Assembly: GCF_034180645.1 (NCBI RefSeq)
Contig: NZ_JAXFNY010000011.1
Location: forward strand, 77,232-141,231
Direction of reading: 5' to 3'
Length of the DNA stretch: 64,000 bases
DNA from: Mobiluncus sp034180645
GTDB lineage: Bacteria > Actinomycetota > Actinomycetes > Actinomycetales > Actinomycetaceae
Position 1 is the first letter of the stretch. Each line of letters starts with the position of its first letter. A program made the position numbers and the translations under genes. Of this stretch, positions 8,576 through 17,586 are shown in pieces. The notes beneath the pieces were generated by a model, which searched no databases, was not told the origin of the DNA, and worked only from the letters and a program-made list of their open reading frames with translations.

Positions 8576-9490
8576 TCATCCCCGGAGCTGGGCTAACGCG
8601 GCGGCCAAATCCTCAGGTAAGGGCGCCTCGACCGCGACCTCAAGGCCGGTGCGCGGGTGCTTAAAAGCCAAACGTGACGCGTGCAACCACTGCCGGCCTA
8701 ATCCCAGCCGAGCCGCCGTTTTCCAATCCGCTCCATATTCTGTATCACCCACCAAGGGGTGCCCGATAGCCGCGAGATGCACGCGAATCTGGTGGGTACG
8801 TCCCGTCTCCAGCTGGACTTTCAACAAAGTTGCTCCCGATAGTTCCTCGGTGACATCGTAGTGCGTCACCGAGGGCTTGCCACCGGACACCACCGCCATC
8901 TTAAACTCACGCCCCGGCGCCCGTCCGATGGGGGCATCAATAGTTCCTACTGGGGGTTTTACCCTTCCCGTGGCTAGGGCGGTATAAATTTTTTCGACCC
9001 GGTGGTAGCGAAACTCGTTTTTCAGTTTGCCGTAGGCGAGTTCCGATTTCGCGACCACCATCGCTCCCGATGTTCCCGCGTCTAAACGATGCACGATACC
9101 TTCGCGTTCCACCGGACCGGAAGTTGACACCGGAATCCCGGCAGCACGTAGCGCCCCAACTACCGTAGGTCCCTCCCAACCGGGGCCGGTGTGGGCGGCG
9201 ACCCCGGCCGGCTTGTCCACCACCACCAAATCATCATCGGCATATAAAATCCCCAAGTTTTCCACGCGGGTGACTTCGGGAACATAGCAGGTAGGTTCGG
9301 GAATTTCGATTTCCAACAGACTTCCCGAGGTCAGTTGATCGGATTTTTTCAGAGTCTCGCCGTTTTGCGTGGCCGCTCCCGATTCCAACAGAGTTCCCGC
9401 TTTTGCTCGTGACAGCCCCAAAAGCCGCGACAATCCCACGTCAGCGCGAAGCCCCGCAAGCCCCTCCGGTACCGGCAACAAGCGACTCAC
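8576..9490 (-). CDS. rluD: RluA/RluD-family pseudouridine synthase
   Basis: This 304-residue enzyme isomerises uridine to pseudouridine in RNA, most likely 23S rRNA. Residues 1-60 resemble an S4 RNA-binding domain. The catalytic HRLD-x-GTSG motif places the nucleophilic Asp at residue 137. The LETGRTHQIRVH motif of the family lies in the C-terminal half. The GTG start at 9490 overlaps the TAG stop of lspA, so the two are coupled, as in many actinobacteria. The exact target uridine is not known from sequence. Confidence 0.93.
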   Translation of the reverse strand: MSRLLPVPEGLAGLRADVGLSRLLGLSRAKAGTLLESGAATQNGETLKKSDQLTSGSLLEIEIPEPTCYVPEVTRVENLGILYADDDLVVVDKPAGVAAHTGPGWEGPTVVGALRAAGIPVSTSGPVEREGIVHRLDAGTSGAMVVAKSELAYGKLKNEFRYHRVEKIYTALATGRVKPPVGTIDAPIGRAPGREFKMAVVSGGKPSVTHYDVTEELSGATLLKVQLETGRTHQIRVHLAAIGHPLVGDTEYGADWKTAARLGLGRQWLHASRLAFKHPRTGLEVAVEAPLPEDLAAALAQLRG

Positions 9491-10083
9491 TAATCTTTAT
9501 CCTTTTCGAGACCATCCTGACCTGTACCCGCTTCGGCGCACCTCGGTTTGGGTTCGGATTGAGGAGTGGCGAACAGCGGTACGCCGCGAACCAGCAAAAC
9601 GAAGACTACCGCTACCCCAACAACTACGAAAATGTCAGCCACATTGCCGACGAACCATCCGAAGTAATCGATAAAGTCCACGACCTCTCCGGTACCCCAC
9701 GTCGGACCTTGGAACCTATCTACCAGGTTCGCCAGTCCCCCTCCCGACACAACCGCCAAGGTGTAAGCCCACATCCGGCTGTGTGTCGAGAAAGACAACA
9801 CAGTCAATATAAACACCAATATCAAGCTAAATATGGTCACGACCAGGGTCTGACCCTGACCAATGGACAAAGCGGCACCGGGGTTGTGAGTGAGGTGCAA
9901 AGTTACATATGAGCCCAGCAGGGGCTGCGGCTCAGTACCGGAGACCAGGAAACGCTGGGCCAGACGTTTCGTCATCTGGTCGATGCCGCCTACCACCACC
10001 ATGATTAAAAGCACCATCAGCCAGCGGGAGAAACGGTGGGAATCTCCCGTCGGCTGATGACTAAAGATGGATTTGAACGACAA
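9490..10083 (-). CDS. lspA: Lipoprotein signal peptidase (signal peptidase II)
   Basis: This 197-residue integral membrane aspartic protease removes the signal peptide from lipidated prolipoproteins, several of which are encoded in this window. Four transmembrane segments are evident. The two catalytic motifs are present: GGGLANLVDRF and a later NVADIFV, each with one catalytic Asp. The substrate-side THNPGAALSI motif is also there. The apparent start is TTG at 10083, 1 nt after the divIVA stop and without a clear ribosome-binding site. Translation is probably coupled to divIVA. The C-terminal 25 residues are charged and unlikely to be essential. Confidence 0.93.
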   Translation of the reverse strand: MSFKSIFSHQPTGDSHRFSRWLMVLLIMVVVGGIDQMTKRLAQRFLVSGTEPQPLLGSYVTLHLTHNPGAALSIGQGQTLVVTIFSLILVFILTVLSFSTHSRMWAYTLAVVSGGGLANLVDRFQGPTWGTGEVVDFIDYFGWFVGNVADIFVVVGVAVVFVLLVRGVPLFATPQSEPKPRCAEAGTGQDGLEKDKD

Positions 10084-10084
10084 C

Positions 10085-10672
10085 TTAGTTGGTCGGTGCG
10101 GAACTCGCCAAGTCCGAAAGAATGCCTTCCAAGAACGAACTCATCTTGGCGCGATACTCGGATTCGAAAGTCTTGAGCTCTTCGATCTTGCGCTCCAACA
10201 TGCCGCGTTCTTGCTCCAACTGCGCCAGGACGCGGGAATGCTCTTGCTCTGCCTCGGCAATAATCCGATTGGCTTCGACGCGAGCATCGGCAATGATTTC
10301 TTCGCCCTTCTTTTGGCCGTCTTGCACGTATTCGTCGTGCAGACGTTGCGCCATATCCAGCATGGAGACCGCAGAAGTCGACTCGGGAGCCTCTGCAGTA
10401 GTCGGAGCAGATTCCACCACCGGGGTAGGTTCCGGAGTGACCGGCTCGGGAGCTGCTTCTGCCACTGGCGCCACACCGCTGCTCAGTTCGGCAATCTTGC
10501 GGTTTGCCTCATCCAGCTCGGCCCGGAGCGCATCACGCTCTTTGGTCAGGGTATCGAGGGTATTCACCACCTCGTCCAAGAAATCGTCCACTTCATCCTG
10601 GTCATAGCCTTCGCGGAATTTCGTGGGCTGAAACTTCTTGTTGACGATGTCATCTGTGGTGAGCAACGCCAT
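10085..10672 (-). CDS. divIVA: DivIVA/Wag31 polar growth protein
   Basis: This 195-residue coiled-coil protein marks cell poles and septa and directs peptidoglycan growth in actinobacteria. I chose the ATG at 10672 because of the GAGGTGA site just upstream and because MALLTTDDIVNKKF matches the family N-terminus. A longer frame to 10756 adds 28 residues with no similarity. The membrane-binding N-terminal domain (FREGYDQDEVDDFLDEV) is followed by a first coiled coil. A Pro/Glu/Ala/Thr-rich linker runs from about residue 75 to 110, and a second coiled coil follows. The place after sepF and yggT is the standard one. Confidence 0.95.
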   Translation of the reverse strand: MALLTTDDIVNKKFQPTKFREGYDQDEVDDFLDEVVNTLDTLTKERDALRAELDEANRKIAELSSGVAPVAEAAPEPVTPEPTPVVESAPTTAEAPESTSAVSMLDMAQRLHDEYVQDGQKKGEEIIADARVEANRIIAEAEQEHSRVLAQLEQERGMLERKIEELKTFESEYRAKMSSFLEGILSDLASSAPTN

Positions 10673-10862
10673 ATTCGTCACCTCGTCCGTATCAGGGGGC
10701 TTGCGCCCCGATTTCCAAAACCTTTTGGGCATTCGCACGTTTTGTACAAAAGACATTGTTACACATTTTTTGTTACTTGTGTGAATACTGAGGTTTAAAA
10801 CTTACTCCGAAAGAGGGGAAATTTGCTAATTGCCCAGAGCGATGAAAATGGAAAAACGGCAT

Positions 10863-11168
10863 CTAAACCATAAAAGTGAGCCTGACCACCAACCATTGCA
10901 GTCCGAACAGGAGGATGAACAACACTAAAAACCCCATGTCAAGCGCCAATCCGCCGACACGAAGCGGAGGTATCAAACGCCCAAAAAAGCGTACCGGTGG
11001 ATCTGTCAAGGCATAAATCAAGTTAGCCAACACCAAAATAATTCCCCGGGGGCGCCAATCTCTAGCCAAAATCTGGACCCAGTCCAGAACTACCCTCAGA
11101 ACCAGGATGAAAACATAGACGTTTATCACGTAGTAAATAACCAAGCCGATGAGTCGTACCATATCCAC
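10863..11168 (-). CDS. yggT: YggT-family membrane protein
   Basis: This 101-residue protein has two hydrophobic segments (about residues 5-30 and 65-98) joined by a loop with DWVQILARDWRP and ALTDPPVRFFGRLIPP, the family signature. YggT proteins sit between sepF and divIVA in most Gram-positive bacteria. They are linked to division or osmotic adaptation, without an agreed biochemical role. The start is taken as GTG at 11168, with AGGAT 7 nt upstream. ATG at 11162 is the alternative. Confidence 0.9.
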   Translation of the reverse strand: MDMVRLIGLVIYYVINVYVFILVLRVVLDWVQILARDWRPRGIILVLANLIYALTDPPVRFFGRLIPPLRVGGLALDMGFLVLFILLFGLQWLVVRLTFMV

Positions 11169-11265
11169 GCAGACAATCCTACCTGACAGCGCCCGGCTAA
11201 ACAGACCAAGGCTCCCCCACCACTAGACGCGATGGGGGAACCTCAGAATGGAAGGAAATTAACAG

Positions 11266-11730
11266 TCACAAAGTCTGCAAAAGGGAGGCCGAGCGATTCG
11301 GACTAGCCTCGATAGTCTTAAGGTTCTGCGGGGAAAGCAGGAACACTCGGGTGCCAACTTCCTCAAAAGAACCGCGCAGACCGTAAGTCAAGCCGGAAGC
11401 AAAGTCCACCATGCGCTGCGCTTCCTTGGCGGAAAGATAAGCCAGGTTGAGGATGACTGGCACATTGTCGCGCAGGTAGTCCCCTATTTCTTTGGCATCC
11501 GAGTACGTGGTGGGCTTGGCCGTCTTAATCCGGTCAATAGTGCCGATTGGCGCCTCAGCAGGAGCGTCCGGGTGGGTGTGCGGAGCAGTTTCCGATTCGG
11601 TGGAACCGGGAAATTCATGAAGCTCGCCCAAAGGAGCTTCATCTTCGAGGAATTCCTCATCTTCGTAATCGTCAATGTCGGGTTCTCGCAAGCCGACCTT
11701 CTCTAAAACGTTACGCAGCGCCAGACCCAT
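11266..11730 (-). CDS. sepF: Cell division protein SepF
   Basis: This 154-residue protein is the membrane anchor of FtsZ in actinobacteria, which lack FtsA. Residues 1-12 (MGLALRNVLEKVG) form the amphipathic membrane-binding helix. An acidic, disordered linker runs to about residue 65. The C-terminal domain (RIKTAKPTTYSDAKEIGDYL, then VILNLAYLSAKEAQRMVDFASGL) is the FtsZ-binding fold. The ribosome-binding site GGGGAG lies 6-7 nt before the ATG. Unlike most actinobacteria, no yggS or pgeF gene lies between ftsZ and sepF. Confidence 0.95.
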   Translation of the reverse strand: MGLALRNVLEKVGLREPDIDDYEDEEFLEDEAPLGELHEFPGSTESETAPHTHPDAPAEAPIGTIDRIKTAKPTTYSDAKEIGDYLRDNVPVILNLAYLSAKEAQRMVDFASGLTYGLRGSFEEVGTRVFLLSPQNLKTIEASPNRSASLLQTL

Positions 11731-11843
11731 AATATCTCCCCTAGGTTTCGGTGTGATTTGGACAACTGGAATGAGACTATGCGAAGACCGGTAGTTTATT
11801 GGGGAATTTTTACGGAGTGTCGCTAATCAGAGCGAAAAATTGC

Positions 11844-11890
11844 GAAAACCGCCCCGTCGATGACTGGTAATCATCGACGGGAACGGTTTC
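11844..11890 (-). terminator. Rho-independent terminator after ftsZ
   Basis: An 11-bp perfect stem, cccgtcgatga/tcatcgacggg, with a 7-nt loop is extended by flanking aaaccg/cggttt pairing. On the minus strand it is followed by a T-rich run. It separates ftsZ from sepF, so sepF probably has its own promoter in 11731-11843. Confidence 0.7.
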
Positions 11891-11950
11891 TTTTGGGAGA
11901 GAGGAAAAAGTTTCGAGCTGCGCCGGTATCGCCCCTGGAGCGCAGTGGAA

Positions 11951-13465
11951 TTATTTCAAAAAGTCCGGAATGTCGAGTTCATCGTCTGCCGCGATGTCGT
12001 CAAAGACGTGTTCCAGGCGCAGTGCTGGCGCACGCTGTTCCCGGGAGGAATCGACATAGTCCGGTACGCTCGCCGCATCGGGCGACACTGGACGAATCCC
12101 TGAGGTAACGGCTAGAGGCTCCTGCTTTGCGTCAGGAATTCCGTTCAGGCCGGTGAGTTTGATTTCCGGTTGATGCGTCTCTGACTTGGGCCGCACGGCG
12201 CCCACCGCCTCGGTTCCAGCGGGGAACTTCGGGGCTTTCAACTCGGGAACTATCGCAGCCGGTTCGTGGCGGTGCTGAGCCAGCCGAGCCTCGATTCCGT
12301 CAAGGATTTCTTCCTTTTCAGAAGCAGGTTCAGCAGTTGCCGGGGCGGGCTTCGGCGTCGCCGGAGCTTCCGCATTCGGCTGCGGTGCCGTCTGCTGGCT
12401 CGGTTCGTTAGTCCGGGGCGAAGCCGGCTGCTTGGCACTCGGAGCGGCCGGGGCGGGATGCGCTGCTGTGGCACGGGCGGCAGATGACTTCTGAGCGGCA
12501 TGCGCGGAGGTGGCATATCCACCCTTGCCTTCAAAGCCCGCGGCGATAACTGTGACTTTAATCTCATCAGCAAATTCTTCGTTCGGGGCGTAACCGATAA
12601 TGACGTTAGCGTCTGGATCGGCCAGTTCGCGAACCATCTGGGCAGCATCGTTCATCTCTTGCATCCCCAGGTCCGTCCCGCCTTGGAAGAAGATGAGCAC
12701 ACGGTCAGCCCCGTCCATGGAGCTTTCTAGCAGCGGCGAAGAGATTGCCATCTCTACTGAGCTGAGAGCCCGATCCGGGCCAGTAGCGGTGCCAATGCCC
12801 ATCAGTGCGGTCTTGGCATCTTTCAACGTGGTGGTCACGTCAGCGAAATCGACATTGATGGTGCCGGGGATGGTGATGATTTCGGTGATGCCCTGTACGG
12901 AGGATTGCAGGACCTGGTCAGCGGCACGGAAGGCTTCCAGTACCGAGAGGTTGGCATCCGTAGATTCCAACAGACGTTGGTTGGGAATGACAATGAGGGC
13001 ATCAACTTGTTCGCGCAGCGCTTCGATACCTCGATCGGCTTGTTGCTCTCGACGACGTCCCTCAAATTGGAAAGGACGAGTAACCACACCGATGGTCAAA
13101 GCGCCGAGCTCGCGGGCGATACCGGCCACAATCGGTGCCGCGCCCGTGCCGGTGCCGCCACCCTCACCAGCGGTGACAAAAACCATGTTGGAATCGCGCA
13201 GCGCCTCACGGATATCTTCCTCGTGAGCAGACGCTGCCGCTTTGCCAACTTCGGGATCAGCTCCAGCGCCCAACCCGCGGGTGGACTCCCTGCCAATCTC
13301 GAGTTTGACATCAGCATCCGACATCAGCAGGTCTTGTGCATCGGTGTTAATCGCGATGAACTCGACCCCGCGCAGATTTGATTCAATCATCCGGTTTACC
13401 GCGTTGACACCGCCGCCCCCGACGCCTACGACGCGGATGACTGCCAGTGGTGCTGGTTCCATCAT
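11951..13465 (-). CDS. ftsZ: Cell division protein FtsZ
   Basis: This is the tubulin-like GTPase that forms the division ring. The GTP-binding GGGTGTG loop is at residues 102-108 and the first Gly-rich loop (GVGGGGVNAVNRM) at 14-26. The protein is 504 residues, against roughly 380-440 for most homologues. The excess is a Pro/Ala/Glu-rich linker from about residue 330 to 490. The conserved C-terminal peptide ending in DIPDFLK, which binds SepF, is intact. A ribosome-binding site AAGGGG precedes ATG 13465. The upstream neighbour is a divergent ABC-transporter operon instead of ftsQ. Confidence 0.98.
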   Translation of the reverse strand: MMEPAPLAVIRVVGVGGGGVNAVNRMIESNLRGVEFIAINTDAQDLLMSDADVKLEIGRESTRGLGAGADPEVGKAAASAHEEDIREALRDSNMVFVTAGEGGGTGTGAAPIVAGIARELGALTIGVVTRPFQFEGRRREQQADRGIEALREQVDALIVIPNQRLLESTDANLSVLEAFRAADQVLQSSVQGITEIITIPGTINVDFADVTTTLKDAKTALMGIGTATGPDRALSSVEMAISSPLLESSMDGADRVLIFFQGGTDLGMQEMNDAAQMVRELADPDANVIIGYAPNEEFADEIKVTVIAAGFEGKGGYATSAHAAQKSSAARATAAHPAPAAPSAKQPASPRTNEPSQQTAPQPNAEAPATPKPAPATAEPASEKEEILDGIEARLAQHRHEPAAIVPELKAPKFPAGTEAVGAVRPKSETHQPEIKLTGLNGIPDAKQEPLAVTSGIRPVSPDAASVPDYVDSSREQRAPALRLEHVFDDIAADDELDIPDFLK

Positions 13466-13675
13466 GGTTTTCCCCTTCCAACCTTAACCTTGAACTTAAG
13501 GGTTAAAGTAATGCCGTCTTTTTGACGCCAGAAATTTAGTGAGTGTTGCGCAATTAACCGGGATGCGCTTCGGCGTGTTTTGGAATTTCAGATTTTTGAC
13601 GCAGTTTAATTCCCGGCGGCCACGCTGTTAGACTGCGAAAGGCAAAAGCAATTTTCACTATCTAAAGGAAAGACA

Positions 13676-14503
13676 ATGGTTTTAAAAAAAATTGTCAGCT
13701 TGGCGGCGGGCCTCGCCGTAGCTTTTTCTTTGACCGCTTGCGGCGGCGATTCATCTAACAACGCCGGCACCGAGGGGGGCAACACCGCGAAAAGCGCGGG
13801 CGACAAGTTCGTGGTCGGCTTTGACGCGAACTTCCCGCCTTACGGTTACAAGGACGAAACGACTGGAGAATACACCGGTTTCGACTTGGATTTAGCTGCC
13901 GAGGTAGCGGAACGCAACGACTGGACCCTGGAAAAGAAACCTATTGACTGGGATGCCAAAGATATGCAACTCGATTCGGGATCGGTGGACTGCTTGTGGA
14001 ACGGTTTCACCATGAACGGCCGCGAGGACAAGTACACTTGGTCAAAACCTTATGTAGATAACTCCATTGTTTTTGTAACCCGCAGTGCTGACAACCTGAA
14101 AGACGCCGCGGCTCTGGAGGGCAAGACCGTCATTGTGCAGGCTGATTCTTCCGGTTTGGCAGCTCTGGAGGACGAAGCCAACAAGGATTTGCTCGCTTCG
14201 TTCAAAGCCCTGAACAAAGTTCCCGACTACAACAACGCGTTCATGAGTCTGGAAGCCGGGGCGGCCGATGCGGTGGCCGTGGACATCGGTGTCGCCAACT
14301 ACCAGCTGGAGACGCGAAAGAAGGGACTGTTCACCATCATGGAAAAGCCGGTGCAGACCGAACAGTACGGCGTGGGCTTCAAACTCGGCAACGAAGCCCT
14401 GCGCGACCAGGTACAAACCACCCTGGATGAGATGATTGCGGACGGTAAGTTCATGGAACTGGCCCAGAAGTACGGCTTGGAAAACGCCGTCATCACCAAG
14501 TAA
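13676..14503 (+). CDS. Amino acid ABC transporter substrate-binding lipoprotein
   Basis: This 275-residue family 3 solute-binding protein would capture a polar amino acid outside the membrane. The signal peptide ends in a lipobox, LTAC, with the lipidated Cys near residue 22, followed by a Ser/Asn/Gly linker. The mature domain opens with VVGFDANFPPYGYKDE and continues with FDLDLAAEVAERN, the standard pattern for glutamine/cystine/arginine binders. AAAGGAAAG lies 7 nt before the ATG. It is the first gene of a three-gene importer operon. The ligand is not determinable from sequence, though the local arginine pathway makes a basic amino acid worth testing. Confidence 0.93.
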   Translation: MVLKKIVSLAAGLAVAFSLTACGGDSSNNAGTEGGNTAKSAGDKFVVGFDANFPPYGYKDETTGEYTGFDLDLAAEVAERNDWTLEKKPIDWDAKDMQLDSGSVDCLWNGFTMNGREDKYTWSKPYVDNSIVFVTRSADNLKDAAALEGKTVIVQADSSGLAALEDEANKDLLASFKALNKVPDYNNAFMSLEAGAADAVAVDIGVANYQLETRKKGLFTIMEKPVQTEQYGVGFKLGNEALRDQVQTTLDEMIADGKFMELAQKYGLENAVITK

Positions 14504-14517
14504 ACGTAGCCAAAGTT

Positions 14518-14571
14518 GAGTTTTCGGTGTCCCTCTTAGCGCGGGACAGCGGTCACGGGCACCGAAAACTC
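14518..14571 (+). terminator. Intra-operon hairpin (attenuating terminator or mRNA stabiliser)
   Basis: A 12-bp perfect inverted repeat, gagttttcggtg/caccgaaaactc (14518-14529 with 14560-14571), encloses a second stem, gtccc/gggac. It sits between the binding-protein stop and the permease start. Such hairpins commonly let the binding protein be made in excess over the membrane components. Confidence 0.6.
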
Positions 14572-14590
14572 CTCAGTTTTAGAATACAGC

Positions 14591-15244
14591 ATGAACGAGT
14601 GGACTTTCCTTCCTGAACTGACCTTGGGTTTTGGTCGAACCGTGATTCTGTTCGCGTTGACGCTGGTCATTTCCCTCCCCCTGGGATTACTGGTGTACGC
14701 CGGGCGGGTGGTCCCTTTTAAACCCCTGAACTGGATAGTTCAGTTCTATATCTCGATTATGCGCGGCACTCCCTTGATGCTGCAGCTCATGGTCGTTTAT
14801 TTCGGGCCCTATTACCTGTTCAAAGTGCCTATCAGCGCGTCTTACAATTTCTGGGCTGCCATCATTGCCTTTTCAATCAACTACGCTGCCTATTTCGCCG
14901 AAATTTATCGTGGCGGTTTCCAGGCTATCCCCCAAGGGCAAACTGAAGCGGCGTTTGTCCTAGGCTATTCCCAGCAGCGCACTTTCTATACCATCAAGTT
15001 GCCCCAGATGTTTCGCACGGTGCTGCCCTCCATCACTAACGAGGTCATCACCCTGGTCAAGGACACGTCCCTGGCCCAGGTCATTTCTTTCTTGGAAATG
15101 TTTTCTATCGCCAGGGAATACGCCTCCACCACCGCTTCCATGGCACCTTTCGTCGCTGCCGGCATTTTCTATTACGTCTTTAACATGGCGGTGGCCGTGA
15201 CCATGAACAAGTTGGAAAAACGCGTCAGCAAGTATCAAATCTGA
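14591..15244 (+). CDS. Amino acid ABC transporter permease
   Basis: This 217-residue membrane subunit has about five transmembrane helices. It carries the EAA loop that contacts the ATPase, as EAAFVLGYSQQRTFYTIKLPQ (residues about 119-139). MRGTPLMLQLMVVYFG is typical of the HisM/GlnP family. A single permease gene implies a homodimer. It follows the hairpin at 14518-14571, and the ATPase gene begins 26 nt after its stop. Confidence 0.93.
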   Translation: MNEWTFLPELTLGFGRTVILFALTLVISLPLGLLVYAGRVVPFKPLNWIVQFYISIMRGTPLMLQLMVVYFGPYYLFKVPISASYNFWAAIIAFSINYAAYFAEIYRGGFQAIPQGQTEAAFVLGYSQQRTFYTIKLPQMFRTVLPSITNEVITLVKDTSLAQVISFLEMFSIAREYASTTASMAPFVAAGIFYYVFNMAVAVTMNKLEKRVSKYQI

Positions 15245-15270
15245 AACAGTCACCAGCAAAGCAGGGAATC

Positions 15271-16038
15271 ATGAGCACCGCACTATCTATTAAAGACATG
15301 CACAAGAGCTTCGGCGATTTGGAAGTCCTGAAGGGTGTCTGCGTTCAGGTCGAGCAGGGCGAGGTCCTGGCGATTCTGGGCCCTTCCGGTTCGGGGAAGT
15401 CCACCTTGCTGCGCTGCGCCACTTTCCTGGATTACATGGATTCCGGGAGCATCGAATACTTCGGAGAAACCGCTCTCACCATGAAAAACGGGGAAAAAAC
15501 CTCGAGCGGTGATGAAAAACGGTTCCGGCATGACTACGGATTGGTGTTCCAGAATTTCAACCTGTTCCCACACTGGAACGTCATGCGTAACCTCACCGAT
15601 GCCCCAATCAAAGTACAGCATCGCAATCCCGCTGAAGTCCGCACCGAAGCCCAACAGCTCCTGGAGCGCATGAACCTGGCAGACAAAGGCAACGCTTACC
15701 CCTCCGAGCTGAGCGGGGGTCAAAAGCAGCGCGTGGCCATCGCCCGGGCGCTCGCGTTGAAACCGCGAATGCTGTACTTTGACGAACCGACTTCCGCGCT
15801 GGACCCGGAGCTGACTGGTGAAATCCTAGCCATTATCCGCTCTCTGGCTGACGAACGCATGACGATGGTTATCGTCACTCACGAGATGGAGTTTGCCGCC
15901 CAGGTCGCTGACCGTGCCGTTTTCATGGACGGCGGGACCGTATTGGAAGAAGGCCCCGCGGAACAGCTCATTCACCACCCCACTCAGGAGCGCACTCGCC
16001 AGTTCCTCCACAAACTCCAGGGCGAACAGCCGCACTAA
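15271..16038 (+). CDS. Amino acid ABC transporter ATP-binding protein
   Basis: This 255-residue ATPase has a Walker A motif GPSGSGKST (residues 37-45), Q-loop QNFNLFPHWNVM, signature LSGGQKQRVAIARAL, Walker B MLYFDEPTSALDP and H-loop VTHEM. The pattern is that of GlnQ/HisP subunits. It powers the permease encoded just upstream. Its stop at 16038 converges on the minus-strand repeat-protein gene ending at 16067. Confidence 0.95.
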   Translation: MSTALSIKDMHKSFGDLEVLKGVCVQVEQGEVLAILGPSGSGKSTLLRCATFLDYMDSGSIEYFGETALTMKNGEKTSSGDEKRFRHDYGLVFQNFNLFPHWNVMRNLTDAPIKVQHRNPAEVRTEAQQLLERMNLADKGNAYPSELSGGQKQRVAIARALALKPRMLYFDEPTSALDPELTGEILAIIRSLADERMTMVIVTHEMEFAAQVADRAVFMDGGTVLEEGPAEQLIHHPTQERTRQFLHKLQGEQPH

Positions 16039-16066
16039 CGCCGCTTTTGACCATGCTGCGGCAAAG

Positions 16067-17491
16067 CTAAGCAGATTGGGATTCCGAGTGGGACCCAGCA
16101 GCCGATGATTCCGCGGCGCTGGCCGAGTCATGCGACATCTGCATCCGCGCCAAGGATGTCAGCATCCGAATCTCGGGGCCCAGGCGCCGCACGGAGGGGA
16201 AATTCGTCTGTTCCAACCCTCCCAACAGCAGCAAAGCGTCAAATCCTTGGTTGCATTCCAGCAGTGCTCGCGCCCGCAGCAGCCGAGCCATGAACCGTGC
16301 GTCCCCTTCTGTTCCTTGCAGCAACAGACCGTCGGGAAGGGGATGCGAATCCAGCAGCCCCAAAGACGAAGACACCTCGACATTGCCGTTACGTTCGTCA
16401 TAACGGGCCGCCAGAGTGGCGGCTGCCTGGCCCAGCAAATCGCGAGCCTGTGCGACAGTCGGGTGTACCAAGGCGGGAATCTCGTGGAAACGCGAAGTCG
16501 GAGCCAGCGACACTTTCAAGGAATACCTCCCGTATCCAGCCCAGTCCAAAGACTCCAAAGCCCCGATGATAGCGCGCATCCCAACCAACAAATCCCACGG
16601 ATCGTGAGTATGGCGGATTAAACCCAGGTGCCTCTCCAGCAGCAGGAGCAGGCGCGGCCACATTCCCGCCACCCCCAGGAATCGGAAGTGTTCACTAATC
16701 TCGGAAAGCCGGGATTCCTCGCGGTCATATTCATAAGCCACCAAGTGCGCTTCCCAGGCGACCTGCCAGGCATCCGTGGCTACCAGTCCGGGCAGCATCA
16801 CCCGTAGCAGCCGCGCCTTCTGCGGACCGGGAAGCTCATGAGTCAACATCCGCCACGAAACCTGCAGCGCCTGTTCAGGGTGGCGTTCCCAAGCCAGTTC
16901 TACTTGAGAAATATCGACCGCACGTCCCAGTGCCGGATGATCCGCCGGGGTAATCCGGTCGATAGCGCGGTCCAAGAAATACCGGTCACTAGCGGGGTTC
17001 CCTAACGCCTCCCGCATCCGATGGCGCAAATAGTCTCCAGCCGCTGACGAGGGTCCCAGGCTATCTTGGAAAGCCTGCAAACCTGCCAGTAAATGATTCA
17101 ACAGTGACAGGGGAACGTCGGGGTGAGTGCAGGCGCTTTCAATAACCTCGGGATAGTACCGGGCGAGCTGCTCCAGCTGGCGTGAATCATACAGTTCCGG
17201 GCGGTGCAGCAAACGCGTCAACGTTGAGGAAAATGCTTCCAGCGCCTTACCGGGGTTACGCCCTTCCAAATAGCAGCCAATCAGCTCAATTTCAGCCCCG
17301 GCCAGCAAGTCATCGTAGCCGGCGTCACGCGCCGCACTCACCACGTCCAAAGTCGCTTTCGTGCGTGGCAGCCCTGGCGGAATCGAAGCCGCATTCATCA
17401 ACTGCGTGGCTAACACCGCAGCACTGTAAGAGGCAGAATCATCCGGTGCGGAGTCGAAGGAGTAAGCATCATCTGAAAACGTTATGCTCAA
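16067..17491 (-). CDS. Large helical-repeat (TPR-like) protein, paralogue of the divergent gene
   Basis: I do not recognise a named family. The protein is about 474 residues, mostly helical, Leu/Ala-rich and soluble, with no signal peptide or catalytic motif I can see. Residues in the middle (WEAHLVAYEYDREESRL, then HDPWDLLVGMRA, then LAARYDERNGN) align with the divergently transcribed protein at 17587. That protein has WRAHERSYRHQTETS, EDPWDLLVATRSA and LALAFDSRNANN in the same order. The start is chosen as TTG 17491 behind AAGGGGGAG. The frame extends upstream to 17563 without similarity. The C-terminus is Ser/Ala-rich. A scaffolding or protein-interaction role is only a guess. Confidence 0.7.
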   Translation of the reverse strand: MSITFSDDAYSFDSAPDDSASYSAAVLATQLMNAASIPPGLPRTKATLDVVSAARDAGYDDLLAGAEIELIGCYLEGRNPGKALEAFSSTLTRLLHRPELYDSRQLEQLARYYPEVIESACTHPDVPLSLLNHLLAGLQAFQDSLGPSSAAGDYLRHRMREALGNPASDRYFLDRAIDRITPADHPALGRAVDISQVELAWERHPEQALQVSWRMLTHELPGPQKARLLRVMLPGLVATDAWQVAWEAHLVAYEYDREESRLSEISEHFRFLGVAGMWPRLLLLLERHLGLIRHTHDPWDLLVGMRAIIGALESLDWAGYGRYSLKVSLAPTSRFHEIPALVHPTVAQARDLLGQAAATLAARYDERNGNVEVSSSLGLLDSHPLPDGLLLQGTEGDARFMARLLRARALLECNQGFDALLLLGGLEQTNFPSVRRLGPEIRMLTSLARMQMSHDSASAAESSAAGSHSESQSA

Positions 17492-17586
17492 CAGACTCCC
17501 CCTTAAACTATCCCGGTTAAACTCACCATACCGGCGCGCGTTGCCCCGGCGCGCGTGACACACCGGGAAACCGGACGGGGAAACTC

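Noticed and set aside
10673..10756. 28-residue N-terminal extension of DivIVA
   Set aside because: The family N-terminus and a GAGGTGA site fix the start at 10672.
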